DNA from: Pleurodeles waltl
Taxonomy: Eukaryota > Chordata > Amphibia > Caudata > Salamandridae
Assembly: GCF_031143425.1 (NCBI RefSeq)
Contig: NC_090445.1
Coordinates: 819,800,817-819,864,816 of the forward strand
Reading direction: 5' to 3'
Length of the DNA stretch: 64,000 nt
The position numbers and the translations under genes are program-made. The notes under the pieces were generated by a model that saw only the letters and a list, made by a program, of their open reading frames with translations, made no database searches and was not told the DNA's origin. Positions within the stretch are counted from its first letter, which is position 1, and the number at the start of each line of letters is the position of its first letter. Positions 31,690 to 44,768 of the stretch are shown here, piece by piece.

Positions 31690-33600
31690 TAAATGAATAC
31701 AAGATGAGTACAGAGATCAAAATAGGTACTTGAAATGTCAGAGGCCTAAATGACTATGTTAACGATGAAGAACATACACTTTTCTCAGATGGCAAGCTAT
31801 ACAAATTGCCATCCTCCAAGAAACTTATTTGACCAAAGAGATGGAGGGGAGGGTCTGGAAGAAATGGCACAGCCAGTTATATTCATCCATAAACTCTTCA
31901 TATGAGGGGTATCAATTAAGGGACCAGGTGCTCCCTTCCTGCACTGGTTCACTAGTGCAGATGTAGAAGGTAGATATCTTGTGGTTTACAGGCTGCTGGA
32001 TGGTGCTGAGATATGCTTCGTTAATGTCTATGTAGCCAGTGTGGATGATGAGACCTGTTTTTGGACTCTAACACAGAAAAATAATACAAGTATCATATGA
32101 GCAGGGTGTTGAGGGGAGCTCAGCGAGTCAGTGAGATTGTGGAAGACTCTTCTGCTATCTACTCTACAGAACATGTCTGTGCCATGCAACATTCCACATT
32201 CAAATAGTTGGACAACCTCCTAGTCTTGCTTGTTTGGGCGGGAAAAAAAGAAGGGCATGACTAGAAACACTGAAGAAACACAGACAAGAGGGTGGCCTAG
32301 GATTATCAGACTTAGAATTGTACTACATGGTGGCACAGTTGCAGCATGCTGCAAAATGGAATGAAGAAACTGATTACTGGAAGAAAAGATTACTCTGTGG
32401 AACACTAGGGTGGAGGTTGCTACAGATACTCCTTATGAAGGGAGTAGGTGCTTCAGGACAAGCACCACATGTAGTGTGTCAAACAGCGACAGTATGGGAA
32501 ACATTGGTTAAAAGAACTGTTGGTTGTGCTCCTTTTGCCAGAGACCTGAAAATTTGATAGCTGTGGCTATTTTGTGATATTTCTAGAAACATGTGGATGG
32601 CAACTTGGAACTTCTTCCTTTGGTATTTGTACCCTAGTGAGGAGTTAAAGAAATTTCAGGAGGCTCTGGACAGTTTCTGCAACAGGCAAAGTTGGCTGGA
32701 ACTGCAAGGAGGTTGCGGATGGGGTTCCTGAGGATCCCAGACACATCTCCCACCTTGACAGGGTTATTGGAAATAGTCCAATATCGGTGCATAGTCTTGC
32801 AAAGTCCTAAAACAAAATAGATGGGATAAACCACTGACTGCCAGACAACACTGGGACACAGACCTGAACACCCCACTGACAGATAGTGAATGCAAGGTAT
32901 TGTCTGCACAAGTGCAGGAGGTATGTTTTATTTCATGTTTTAAATTAAAACACATTTTAATTACCTACATCTAACCTGCCTCAGACCAGTAAAACTGAAC
33001 AGGATATAACCGCCTATGCCCTGGCTAACCCTAGGTGAAGCGCAGCGGAAGCTACATTCCTACATGTTACATAGCTGTGGACATATAGCTACAACACTAC
33101 TGGGGTTAGATAATAACCATGATGAAAAACGTCACAGGGGTAAACCTAGACAGCATTGTGTGGCAAGGTCTCTTGGATTATCCGTGTACCAAAAACAAGA
33201 ACATCCAACATATGTCTGCTCTCCTAGTTTTAGATTTGGCTAGATGACGTATAGTGCTTGGATGGCAATACCAGAAAGCCCTTGAAATATCCCACTGGGA
33301 AAGAGATTGGGCTTTAGCTGAAGAGCTCAGAAGCTAAGAATGCAGGAAGGACTATAACGTTCTACATGATTTGTATATATGGGCTGGCCAGATATAAGAA
33401 TTTAAGGGAGAAGTGGAAACCTCTAGTGTACAGAGCCCAGAGGTATAACCTGGGAACCTTGGCACAAAGTTTCAGAAATGGTAATGCAATTACCAGGGAG
33501 AGTTGCAGGGGCTTTTGCGATTATGATGTTTATACTACCTCATCTGAGACGCTGAAGAATATACAAGTGGGCTTTGAGGCCTGAAGTGACAGACAGCATG
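31690..33600 (+). mobile_element. L1-like LINE remnant without RT core
   Basis: At 31706-31745 the plus strand encodes an EIKIGT-NVRGLND block (with one stop), the 'N.xGLN' opening of an L1/Tx1 endonuclease. The second endonuclease block follows at about 31795-31840 (QIAILQETYLTKE, the 'LQETHL' motif with catalytic Glu), then YRLLDGAEICFVNVYV at about 31985-32035. By 32290-32400 the frame encodes GLGLSDLELYYMVAQLQHA, the post-RT 'GGLGxPDLxxYYxAxQL' segment. Only about 230 bp separate the two, so the RT itself is missing. The 3' limit is uncertain. Confidence 0.7.
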
Positions 33601-35162
<1,562 letters not shown>

Positions 35163-38100
35163 CTAGACAAACCAATGAACAGAACAAAGTTTAAATCAAC
35201 ATCTATAGATATGAGGCGCCCTACATGTTATCCTGACAAGTGATGTTCTACAAATCATCAATCACATATTAAAAAGCAACATTCACTTGAAGACCGCTTT
35301 AGGAATAAACACTTTGTTTGTAAATGCAGCAAAGACAATTCAAGAATCTCCACATAAATCAGCTGTCTTGAAAGACATTAAGGGAGTGTGGAATGGGCTG
35401 GTTATTGGAATCTTGCCACATCAGTTGTAATGACCAGGCAGGCCATTTTAGCACCCCTGCTGCATTATTTTCATCCAATACTTCAGTGGTCAGATGGTGG
35501 AATGAGTCCATGTAAAATACTCTGCCTTTGCCATAAGAAATAAAGTTGCTTGTGACACTGGCAGGTCTCTGGTGAACTTATTTTCTCCACCCTACCCCCC
35601 CAACAATGCTGTTTTAAGGTTTGTCTATTTATGAGTGGTTTCATCCTGACTTCACTGGTAGTACCGATTTGTGATTTCACTATCAAGGCATGGAACTACA
35701 ATTACATTAGGGTCTACATTCATGTAAATGAAATTACATTTCTCTCCCTCGTTCTAGTCCTGAATTCCACTTTTTAATATCAAAAAGACGTTCCTGTTGC
35801 CAAGCATGGACATAAGACTACAAGTAGAAAGAAAATTGTGGGGTGGACACAAAATTGGTGTAATGTTCTAACAGTGAAACAAATATCTTGTAAAGAAGAG
35901 TCTGACCCAATGTGGCAACACTTCCCAAATGAAGCAAATGAAAAGAGGGTTTGCGTAAACAGACAAACAGCTGACTATCCTACCTCAGTTATGATAGGTC
36001 CCTGGTAAACCGTCTCACATTTGGTGGAATGAGCACCAAATCTTTTTGGGGAAGCTTCTCCCTAGGTGTCTTTAAATACAGTGAAAGACAACTGGATATC
36101 TTGTAGGACGAACTTAAGTGCCAAGTATATACCATTTATCTTTAGATGGTTTAACCTCCTTGAGCTCCACTGTCCGGACAAACTGAAAAAAATGAAAAAC
36201 TGATTTCGCAATATCCAAAGCGCTCTGTCCTCTGGCGAGGGTTAAATGTCTAATTTATAGAGGCAATTCTCCTGCCACCTGTGCGAATTCAATTCATGCA
36301 TTTTTCCAAACAATTAGATTAACAGATTAATGATATCATGACCAGGGGCTCCTTACTGCATGCATCATGGATAAATTCCCATAGCTTGAGATCTTTATGA
36401 AGAGAGTCACAACTCAGTCACAAGGCTCACAACCACAACATGTCAATATATGACTCTAAGTGGCTGTGTGATTAAAATAATATTAGGTCATCTGTAGAAG
36501 AAACAGTCAGATTTGTCAAAGTTCTGTTTCTTTTGCAATGACTGGACATAAATCCACATGGATCACTGCAGGTCACTCCACCTGGAATTCCTAAATCTCT
36601 GAATTGGTAATAGGCCTGTCAGATTTACAAGTATCCGGTCTCTGATCAGCTAACATATTTTTCTGTTAATGATATCCACCATGAGTTGCGCTCACACAGC
36701 TTAGTTGCAGTTTTCCTTGATTCTGCTGTACATGTTAACAGATTTGTTATTTAAGGGTGACAACACTTCAATCTAAAAATTTCCAGCTTCACTTTCATAT
36801 TGTTGATTGGACTTTGATACTGGCAAGCCTCACCAAAATGTGATCAGTTACATGAGAAGGTAGACCTCAGTCATCTCTCCTTTTGCCTTTGCCTAACATA
36901 ATTTTCCTTTTGTTTCCCTTTCTGACCATTTCATAAACCATTATACTTCTAATTGTCTATCTGCCTTCATGCTGGTATTTGCCTTGTCAAAGTACTCTCC
37001 TCAATAACGAACTTAAGACGCAGAAGAACTCTTATTTGCATAGTATCATAACAACAGCACCTCTTCCCCAGAGAAAGAAGCTGGTATCGAAGACAATCAT
37101 CAATTAAAATTTGGGTCCAGTAGCCGATTTTCTGTAGGCAGCACCCTCCACATACATCCATGCACCATCTGTCTTGGAAGAGGTGGAATTAAAATTCTTC
37201 TTTTACCCTCTTAATGGCTCCAGACACCATAGCATTATTGAACAATACAATAGCCTGTTCATAACTAGACACCATGTACCCAACATTAACCTTAAAAAGT
37301 ACAAGACATAACCATACACAATGTCAAAAGAAAAATCCCAAGACCCACGAACAATGCCAAGACTATTTAAGTGCTACTGCAGCATAAAAAAGGTATTAAG
37401 TGTTACACAAACGTACATGACATGAGCATCATTATGGTGTTGTGGGTGGGGAAACTTGAAAACGTAACAAGAACTGCAAGATTTCTTGGTTATCTGTGGT
37501 AAAGAATAAAAAACTAAACACGTGTCTAACTGTCCTGCTGGAATAGTAATGGGCTTGGTACTTGCCCTTTTACACACACGATCACTTCAACTGTTCTCTA
37601 AAAGGTAGCAGTGTTTATTAAATAAAGTTAAAAAGGATTGCACAGAATAGGAAAAAAGCTGTCTGGCATTGTAAGCTTTGAATGCTTGGCAGTGTAAGCT
37701 TTGAATGCTTGGCAGTGTGAACTGAGCGAGATCGGTGTGGGTGGAAGAGTGCGAATGATGCAGAGGAATTCATCTATCAAAAACCTGCCAGCCATGTATT
37801 GTAATAGAAAACAAGCATTTGCAATGTAATGAGTCTCACATGTGCTTAGGTTAGAGATATTGTGTTGTAAATTCATAACTGAACTTTCTTTTCCACATAA
37901 ATTGGTTAAACCTGCCTTATAATTTAGCCTTTTCCTGCCACATACATTCAGTGGCCCAGCATACAACTAAAGCACTTCCGCTTACCTTCTTCCTCTATCT
38001 GCATTTACAAATGAAAATTTGCTATTTAGCATCCTAATTTAAATATGCTATGCTACTTCCAATAGAATACCACTTCCCCCACCCCACCAACAGAGTTGCT

Positions 38101-38343
38101 GGCTGGCACAATTCTTTAAAAGAAAAAAGAAAAGCCACGGAGGAGAAGTGAGATAAATGAACTAGAAAGGTCACCCAAACATTTCAAGAGTGTTCAAACA
38201 GTCATAGTGTAATAAGGATGTTAAGTTGGCCTGAATCATGGTCATAACAGAAATAAGACGAGATTAGTAAAGCATATACAATTAGCATGTAAACCCAATA
38301 AAAACATTAAACTTTTGGCATCAGACTATAATGGGCAGAAAAG
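35163..38343. other. SLK intron 1 (proximal), no gene found
   Basis: AT-rich DNA without coding motifs. A 23-bp unit (GTAAGCTTTGAATGCTTGGCA) is tandemly repeated at about 37667-37715. The minus-strand frame 37628-37966 is open but has no domain I recognise. Confidence 0.4.
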
Positions 38344-38344
38344 C

Positions 38345-39630
38345 CCCTAGAGGATACCACAATGAAATATAGCATGTGTAAGAAACATGGTCATGTAACC
38401 ATATAGTTGGTCCATAGAGGGCATAACCACATGAAAAAACAATGGCAGAAGGTAACGCAGTGTAACCATATATTTAGTCCGTAGAGGGCATAGCACATTA
38501 CACATGTTTAGGGCTAGAAGGCCTACTGTAAAAAAAATAGAAATAAGGCCTTTAAAACACAAACTAGTCTCAGCTCTAAAACAAAAGTTACAGCCGTAAG
38601 AGCACTTAAAAAGACACTGAATGGTGGGAGGGGTTATTATTTTGGGATCCCCACTAACCTAGTGTGCAGACCCGGCGATCATGTAGACCGAAACAGCAGA
38701 CTGTGGTTAACGTTTGAAGGTGGCCCAATTGTCCTAGGACCACTACATGCTGAGTTACGAGCAAAAAAAAATTCTAAAAGTAATGCCCTGCAAAGCATCA
38801 TAGGGAGAGTTTTTGTGCCTGCGAATATTGTAGTTTGTTGTCTCTAATGCTAAGAACAGACCCTAGAGGACACCACAATACAAATAGCACTTTTAAGAAA
38901 TATAGGGGGTTATTACAACTTTGGAGGAGGTGTTAATCCGTCCCAAAAGTGATGGTAAAGTGACGGATATACCACCAGCCGTATTACGAGTCCATTATAT
39001 CCTATGGAACTCGTAATACGGCTGGTGGTATATCCGTCACTTTACCGCAACTTTTGGGACGGATTAACACCTCCTCCAAAGTTGTAATAACCCCCATAGT
39101 CATGTATCCGTATAGTTAGCCCCTACAGAGCATAACTACATGAAAAGAGAACGGCAGAAAGCAAAGCAGTATAACCATATATTTAGCCCATAGAGGGCAT
39201 AGAGCATTACACATGTTGAAGGCTAGCAGGCCTACTGCAATGATATAACAAATATGGCCCTTAAAACAAAATTACTGTCATCTGTAAAACAAAAGTTCCA
39301 GCCATGAAATAACAGAGACACTGAGTGGTGGGAGGGGTATTATTTTGGGGCTCCCATTAACCTAGGGTGGGACCCAGCGATGATGTAGACAAAATAGCAT
39401 GCTGTGCTGAATGTCTTGAAGGTGGTCACATTGTCCTAGGACCGCCAGTTATGAGCAAAAATGTTTTGCAAAACTAATGCCCTGCAAAGCATTATGGGCT
39501 AGTTTCTGAGTGCCGTGAATATTGTACCATGTTGATATGTTGACTGTAATGCTTACAACAGCCCCTTGAGGACACCACAATAAAAACAACATTAGCAAGA
39601 AACATTGTCATGTAACCATATAGTTAGCCC
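38345..39630. repeat. Tandem repeat, about 515-bp unit, two full copies and a partial third
   Basis: The string CCCTAGAGGAYACCACAAT starts copies at 38345 and 38861, and CCCTTGAGGACACCACAAT starts a third at 39562. Spacing is 516 bp, then 701 bp; removing the 191-bp MITE and its 3-bp duplication from the second gives about 507 bp. Copies share blocks such as ACTGARTGGTGGGAGGGG and TTGTCCTAGGACC throughout. Each copy also contains a duplicated internal motif (ACCATATA-TTAG-CC-TAGAGGGCAT). No coding capacity. Confidence 0.85.
38905..39095. mobile_element. 191-bp palindromic MITE
   Basis: Almost the whole element is one inverted repeat, from GGGGGTTATTACAACTTTGG at the left to its reverse complement at the right, with only a few mismatches and no real loop. 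ATA flanks both sides. The other two copies of the host tandem unit have an uninterrupted sequence at this point (AAGAAACATGGTCATG and AAGAAACATTGTCATG), which supports the exact ends and a 3-bp duplication. Confidence 0.9.
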
Positions 39631-39646
39631 CATTCAGCGCACAAAC

Positions 39647-40350
39647 GAACATGTGTGGGAGTAACATCACCTATTGTAATGATCTGTTTTGGTTGTATAA
39701 AACTATTTGTTTCCACTGCCCTTCACAAATACCCCAAAAATTTGCTCTATTTGTGCTTTCCTAATTTGGATACATTCAGAAATATCTGCACAGTTCATTT
39801 ACAAACATTAAAATGTTGTTATGTGCTACAAAAAAATGGCATTGTACAGCCTTCCTCAACCACGCCCCCATAACGCAGAATGATTTTCACATAAATACTC
39901 TCACTTTGAAGTTAGAGAAAGAAAAGCAAACACCAAGGGCCAGATGTACCAAAGGATTTTACCCATTCTGTTTCTATGGGAAAAAGCTTTCGTACATATG
40001 GCCCCAAGCTCCTTCGGAAGACAGAGCCTGACATTTGACATCTGTTGCTGAATGCACAGCAAATGTGACAAGAAAGAACACGATTTAAAGGCCTTTACAG
40101 AAATAAGCACTGTTGGAAGAATACTAGGGGCCACTGTAAACAGGCTATGCTTCACAGGAAAGGATTAACTCAAGCTGGACAGCCTAAAACAGATAAAGTC
40201 AGCAAACAGAAAGCAAGCTAATGTAAATTACAAACCACAAAGCCAATGGTAACTAATGGGCAGAGGAATACATCTCTTTTGAAGCTTTCCGAATGTCTGC
40301 AAGATGTCTTTCACAAACCAGAAAGCTGCACTGTCTGGTGGGCTTTGCCC
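39647..40350. repeat. Dispersed repeat unit, copy 1
   Basis: This stretch aligns in order with 43037-43410 plus 46886-47130. Shared blocks include ATCACCTAYTGTAMTGAT, TATTTGTGCTWTCCTAA, TCACTTTGAAGTYAGAGAAA, GGAAGACAGAG and a final GAAGCTTTC. The second copy is longer because an internal module is tandemly amplified and a DIRS element has landed in it. There is no coding signal. Confidence 0.65.
39937..40004. mobile_element. 68-bp miniature inverted-repeat element
   Basis: GGGCCAGATGTACCAAAG at the left pairs with CTTTCGTACATATGGCCC at the right (two mismatches over 18 bp). CAA flanks both sides. The related copy at 43300-43340 reads ACACAACAAGCTCTCTGG with no insertion, giving a paralogous empty site with one CAA. 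Confidence 0.75.
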
Positions 40351-40599
40351 TAAACAGCAAAAGGTTGCTCTGGAATTGATATAAAGGTAAAGTATCAATC
40401 ACGGGGCATCAAGGCCTTTGCGCATTCAGTACAATTACATAATAATGTCGGCAGTCGGTCCTAGAAAAGAACCATGACTTGAAAGACAGTGTAGCACAGA
40501 TTAAAGCAAAAACATTCCACTGGGAGCATAAACTCCAAGGGAGATAAGGAAAACGAACAATGAGCTAGCAGCAAGTCTAACGGACTTAATAGCAGTCTC

Positions 40600-41350
40600 C
40601 TGCGTAGGTATGAAGCCTGGAAATCAGGAGCAAAAAGCAGTGATCTTGAGTGGGGTCAACCATGTCTGGTTCGTCCTCTGTGTACGGAAAGGTAATGCAG
40701 CAGTGAGGTGATGGGTCTGTGTATACACGGGCTGCAAGAGCATGCTGTAGTGCCCACATCTTTATGTACCACCAATCGTGCCCCAGATGTTCCACATTTC
40801 AGGCTGCTTCGATGTCTCAGGTCCCTGCTTTCACGTTCTGCGTAGTTTGACCAACATTTATCCCACTGCAGGGACAGCAAACAGCATATACCGCTGCACT
40901 GAAATTGCAGTACGTGAATTTCTTTAAAGCACATTTTACTTCATTGCGTTTAAATGTTTTTTTTGTCTCAAACAATGGTTTCAAGTACTGCAAGTGCCGC
41001 ACCTGTAATGACCAATGACTGGTGGCAGGCCCCATTTAGAGGGCATGGTTGGTGGCTTGATGGTGGAGAGCTCCTATTACAAATATTTGACCCCTTTCGA
41101 AATAGCACATGGGGTTCGTCACACATACTGAGTACATCTTGAACAATTTTCCACTGTGGATGATTTGCCTCAAATCTTTCCTAGCTGGATTAAATGTATT
41201 TACAAAAAATGGGTTGTCAATGCTGTTGTCTGTCGAGAGCTAGTAAATATCCCCTGGGGACAAACCATGCACGTTTCCTACACTGTTTCAGTACTCCATG
41301 GGATAAACTCTTTAAGAAAGTTTCAATATTAGTTTGTCGTTGTCAATGAA
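40600..41350 (-). pseudogene. Penelope-like element: RT C-terminus and GIY-YIG endonuclease relic
   Basis: The minus strand near 41200-41060 encodes FNPARKDLRQIIHSG and VTNPMCYFERGQIF, matching the block after the RT of Penelope-like elements (a Leu-Arg-rich segment followed by a 'PxxxYRRGxNL' motif). Then 41035-40817 gives KCALKKFTYCNFSAAVYAVC and CPCSGINVGQTTQNVKAG. This is the Cys-rich linker and GIY-YIG core, with VY standing for the first tyrosine block and NVGQT for the 'YVGQT' block. The second tyrosine is lost (N). After 40817 the frame shifts. Inactive. Confidence 0.65.
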
Positions 41351-42066
41351 ATTGTCTGTTTTCCAATAAAGTTTCTTAGGTGAATGCGCACCAGCAAGCT
41401 CCTATAACTGTGAAGCAACTTCAATATGCTTTCTGTGCAGTTGTGAAAGAGCGTTATGGGGAACTCTTCATCTTGCTTTTATTGCGGATATCAGTGCAAG
41501 CAGTCCTATGGTCAAAGATTATATCCATACTGAAAAATATTGTTCTTACAAAAAACATTATTCTGGGGACTTTGAGGAGTTCCCAGCAAAATGGACACAT
41601 GCAATAATATATCTGGTCAGTGATCTATCCATTCGTCTCTTCGTGTCCCGGCCAAAGAAAGTGTAGGGCATCTCTGCTTTCAGCAAGTGATGAAATATAA
41701 ATGATTGCACCGTTCTCCCTTTCACCTGCTAACGACGGTGCAGATGCTTAACACGAACACAAAAACGAGCACTTCGGTCATCTCTTGAAATCACTCCAGC
41801 TTTCATTCACGTCCAGATTTCAGCCTCCACGCCTGTTAATGATCACCCCATGTTCTTATTCATTTTTTCTCATACAGATTATTTTCTTTACTTGTTTTCT
41901 TGTAGCTCTGCATCCACTTTCCACATCTTTTGCCCGTTTTAGTTGCAGCAGTTTTTACCAATTGGCGATAGCAATCTGAAATGGCTCAATTTCTTTTTTT
42001 TTTAGATGTGGTTAGAAACAACGTTAGGTTTCTTGTGTGCCTAGATCAATAAAAAATAAAAAAATA
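41351..42066. other. Unassigned DNA between Penelope relic and satellite
   Basis: Possibly more Penelope-like RT in decayed form on the minus strand, but no motif can be read. A poly(T) tract lies near 41995. Confidence 0.3.
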
Positions 42067-42900
42067 AGTCAGGGTCAGTTAGTGGAGTGGAGTAGTGCAG
42101 ACTGGAATGTAGTGGAGTAGTGCAGACTGGAATGGAGTGCAGTAGATTGGAGTTGAGTAGAGTGGAATAGAGTACAGTGTCAGAGTGGAGTGTCAGAGTA
42201 GAGTACAGAGGCGCAGAGTATTTTAGAGTGCAGTGTCATGGAATGGAGTGGTGTGTCGCAGACTGGAGTGGCATAAAATGGAGAGGAGCAGAATGGTGTA
42301 GAATGTCGTAGAGCGGAGAGGAGTACATTGGCAGAGTGGAAAAGAGTTATGGAGTGAGGTTTACTGGCATATTGTGGAGCAGTGTCTCAGGGAGTAGCTT
42401 AGAGTGGCGTGGAGTGGAGTAGAGCAGGTCAGAGAGGAATGGCACAGTGTAGAGTAAAGAGTCGTAGAGTGGAGTAGACTGTTGTAGAGTGGAGTGAAGT
42501 GGCATAGAGTGTCGTAGAGTTGATTGGTGTGGCGTAGACTGGAGTATCACTGAGGTGAATGCCGCAGAGTGCAATGTCATGGAGTAGCACAGAGTTGTGA
42601 ATCATAGAGTTGGGTGCCATAGAGTGGAGTGCCATAGAGTCACATAGTGGAGTAGAGTGTCACAGACTGGGGTAGAGTGGAGTGCTGTAGAGTGGGGTGC
42701 TTAGAATGGAGTGGAGTGCAGTGACACAGAGTGCAGTATAGTGGCATGGAGGGGAGTGGAGCTGTGTAAGGTTGAGTGTCAGAGTGAAGTAGAGCGGAGG
42801 GGAGTAGATTGGAAGGGGCATAGAGTGGAGCAGAATGCTGAAGAGTAGAGTGGCGTATAGTAGTGTAAAGTGGAGTAGAGTATCACTGAGTGGAGTTGTG
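42067..42900. repeat. Degenerate pentamer satellite (GAGTG/GAGTA)n
   Basis: About 830 bp made of short variants of GGAGT, AGAGT and CAGAGTG. G and A dominate this strand and C is scarce. The period is near five bases, but interruptions and point changes are frequent, so it is old or was never homogenised. Open frames on the minus strand (for example 42347-42635) are repeat translations. Confidence 0.88.
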
Positions 42901-43036
42901 TTGCAAAGTTACATATGCATGGTCTGGTAGAGCACGGTCATTACAGTCAACACATTTTTTAACTGAAATTACCATTACATTTGCAGGCATTCAGTTTTAC
43001 TGATAAAACTATACAGCTTACAAATGATAATACAAT

Positions 43037-43690
43037 AATGTGTGGAAATCAGCATCACCTACTGTACTGATTTATTATGAGCATATTAAAATAAAATAAT
43101 TGTTTTCACCACACTTTAGAGTTACAAAATATGTGTTTTATTTGTGCTATCCTAAATATAATATATACTGAAATGTTCCTACAGTTCATTAACTGGTATT
43201 TAAATTATGTTGTGTGCTAGAAAACAAGATCATTGTAAAGCTTTTCCTTTTACATCCCCAGTAACCTGCATGATTGTAACATAAATCACCTCACTTTGAA
43301 GTCAGAGAAAGAAAAGTACACAACAAGCTCTCTGGAAGACAGAGACTAACACTGGACCACTGTGTCTGTAAGCAAATGTTACAAGATAAAAACAAAATGT
43401 AAAGGCCTGTTTATTGCACATTCAATTCTGAACTCCAGCAGGGTTATTTTGGGGGTGCTTCAGAACTCCCCACCCATATGCCCCTACTTCCAGCTCCTAT
43501 GGAAGACAGAGCCTAACATTTAACCTCTTTCTTTGCAACCAAATATGACAAGATAAAAAAATTAAAAGGCATGTTGATTACTCATTCTCTCCTAAAATCC
43601 AACATGGTTATCTTGGGGGTGCTTCAGAACTCCCTCCCCCCCGCGCCCGTCCCTTCAAATGCCCCTACTTTCAGCACCTATGGAAGCCAG
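43037..43690. repeat. Dispersed repeat unit, copy 2, with a tandemly amplified module (left part)
   Basis: It is collinear with 39647-40110. The module starting GGAAGACAGAG-CTAACA occurs at 43333, 43501 and 43682 (spacing 168 and 181 bp). Each repeat contains AAATATGACAAGATAAAA and a TCTTGGGGGTGCTTCAGAAC-like block. The third module is cut after 12 bases by a DIRS element and resumes at about 46886 with CCTAACATTTAACCTCTTTC. Confidence 0.75.
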
Positions 43691-43709
43691 AGGAACAAGT
43701 TACTTACCT

Positions 43710-44760
43710 TCAGTAATGCTTTTTCTGGTGGCTACAGTAGCTACCTGAAGGTAAGTAACTTGTTCTTTTGATGGATACAACTACCTGTTGATTCCTCACC
43801 TTATGAATAGAATCCCAAAGCAGTTCCGCACTCGGAGGTGGGTGCCTGACTGCTGAAACCAAGAAATGTTGCAAAACAGAATGTGCAAAATGGCCGTCCC
43901 TTCTAACTTCTGAGTCCAAGCAATAATGCTTTGTGAAAGTGTGGAGGGAAGCCCAAGTTACGGCCTTACAAATTTCAACAACTGGGACACCTCTAGCCAA
44001 GGCCGAAGTGGCAGACTTATTCCTGGTGGAATGGGCCCTAATACCTTCTGGAGGAACCTTCCTGGCTAGCGAATAACAAATCTTTATGCAAAGAATGACC
44101 CACCTGGAAAGAGTTCTCTTGTGGACGGCTCTGCCCTTCATCTTGCAAACATATCCAACAAAAGGTTGCTCATCAACTCTAAAGTTTCTTGCCCCCTCAA
44201 TGTACCCTCCTTCTGTTCTGTACAGAGCCCTTCTTGGATCCAAGCGATGAAGTCCTTCCTTCTCCTTCGATGGATGGGGAGGAGGGTAAAAGGACCAGAG
44301 TGTTATGGACTGACCCATATGAAAGGGAGTGACCACTTTAGGAAGGTAAGCCGCCCTGGTTCTCAGACCACCTTGTCAGCATGAAAGCTTGTATAAGAAG
44401 GTTTCACATACACGTCTAGCTGACATGATAGCCGCTCGGAAAACTGTTTTTAAAACTAAATGCCTCAACGGGCAAAAAAGCATAGACTCAAACTGTGAAC
44501 CCATCAAAAAAGTCAGAACCAAATTCAAATACCACTTAGGCATGACAAACGGAGTGGGAGAAAACTTGTTAGTCAAGCCTTTAAGGAACCTAATGACTAT
44601 AGGGGACTTAAACAAGGAAGGCTGATCAGGAAAGCAAAGAAAGGCAGACAGCGCTGACAAATAACCCTTCACAGTCACAACTGCACAACCTTTCTGTGCC
44701 AAGGAAAGGGCAAAAAGCAAAACATCAGACAAATGGGCCTTTAAGGGATCAATTTGCCTC
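43710..44760 (-). pseudogene. DIRS tyrosine recombinase, catalytic residues present, frame broken
   Basis: 44732-44376 encodes the N-terminal part: GCAVVTVKGYLSALSAFL, WYLNLVLTFLMGSQFES and LKTVFRAAIMSARRVCE, whose Arg is the first catalytic residue. 44336-43710 follows in another frame with IRAHSTRNKSATSALARGVP (H-x-x-R) and TFTKHYCLDSEVRRDG, whose Tyr fits the nucleophile. All catalytic motifs can be read, but at least one frameshift near 44370 separates them. The frame runs into the terminal hairpin. Confidence 0.8.
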
Positions 44761-44768
44761 TCTCCATA

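Noticed and set aside
38345..39630. CRISPR-like array, because of regular repeats
   Set aside because: Units are 515 bp and similar throughout, without short repeats and unique spacers; the genome is eukaryotic.
42347..42635. Open frames on the minus strand rich in Leu, His, Ser and Thr
   Set aside because: Translations of the pentamer satellite.
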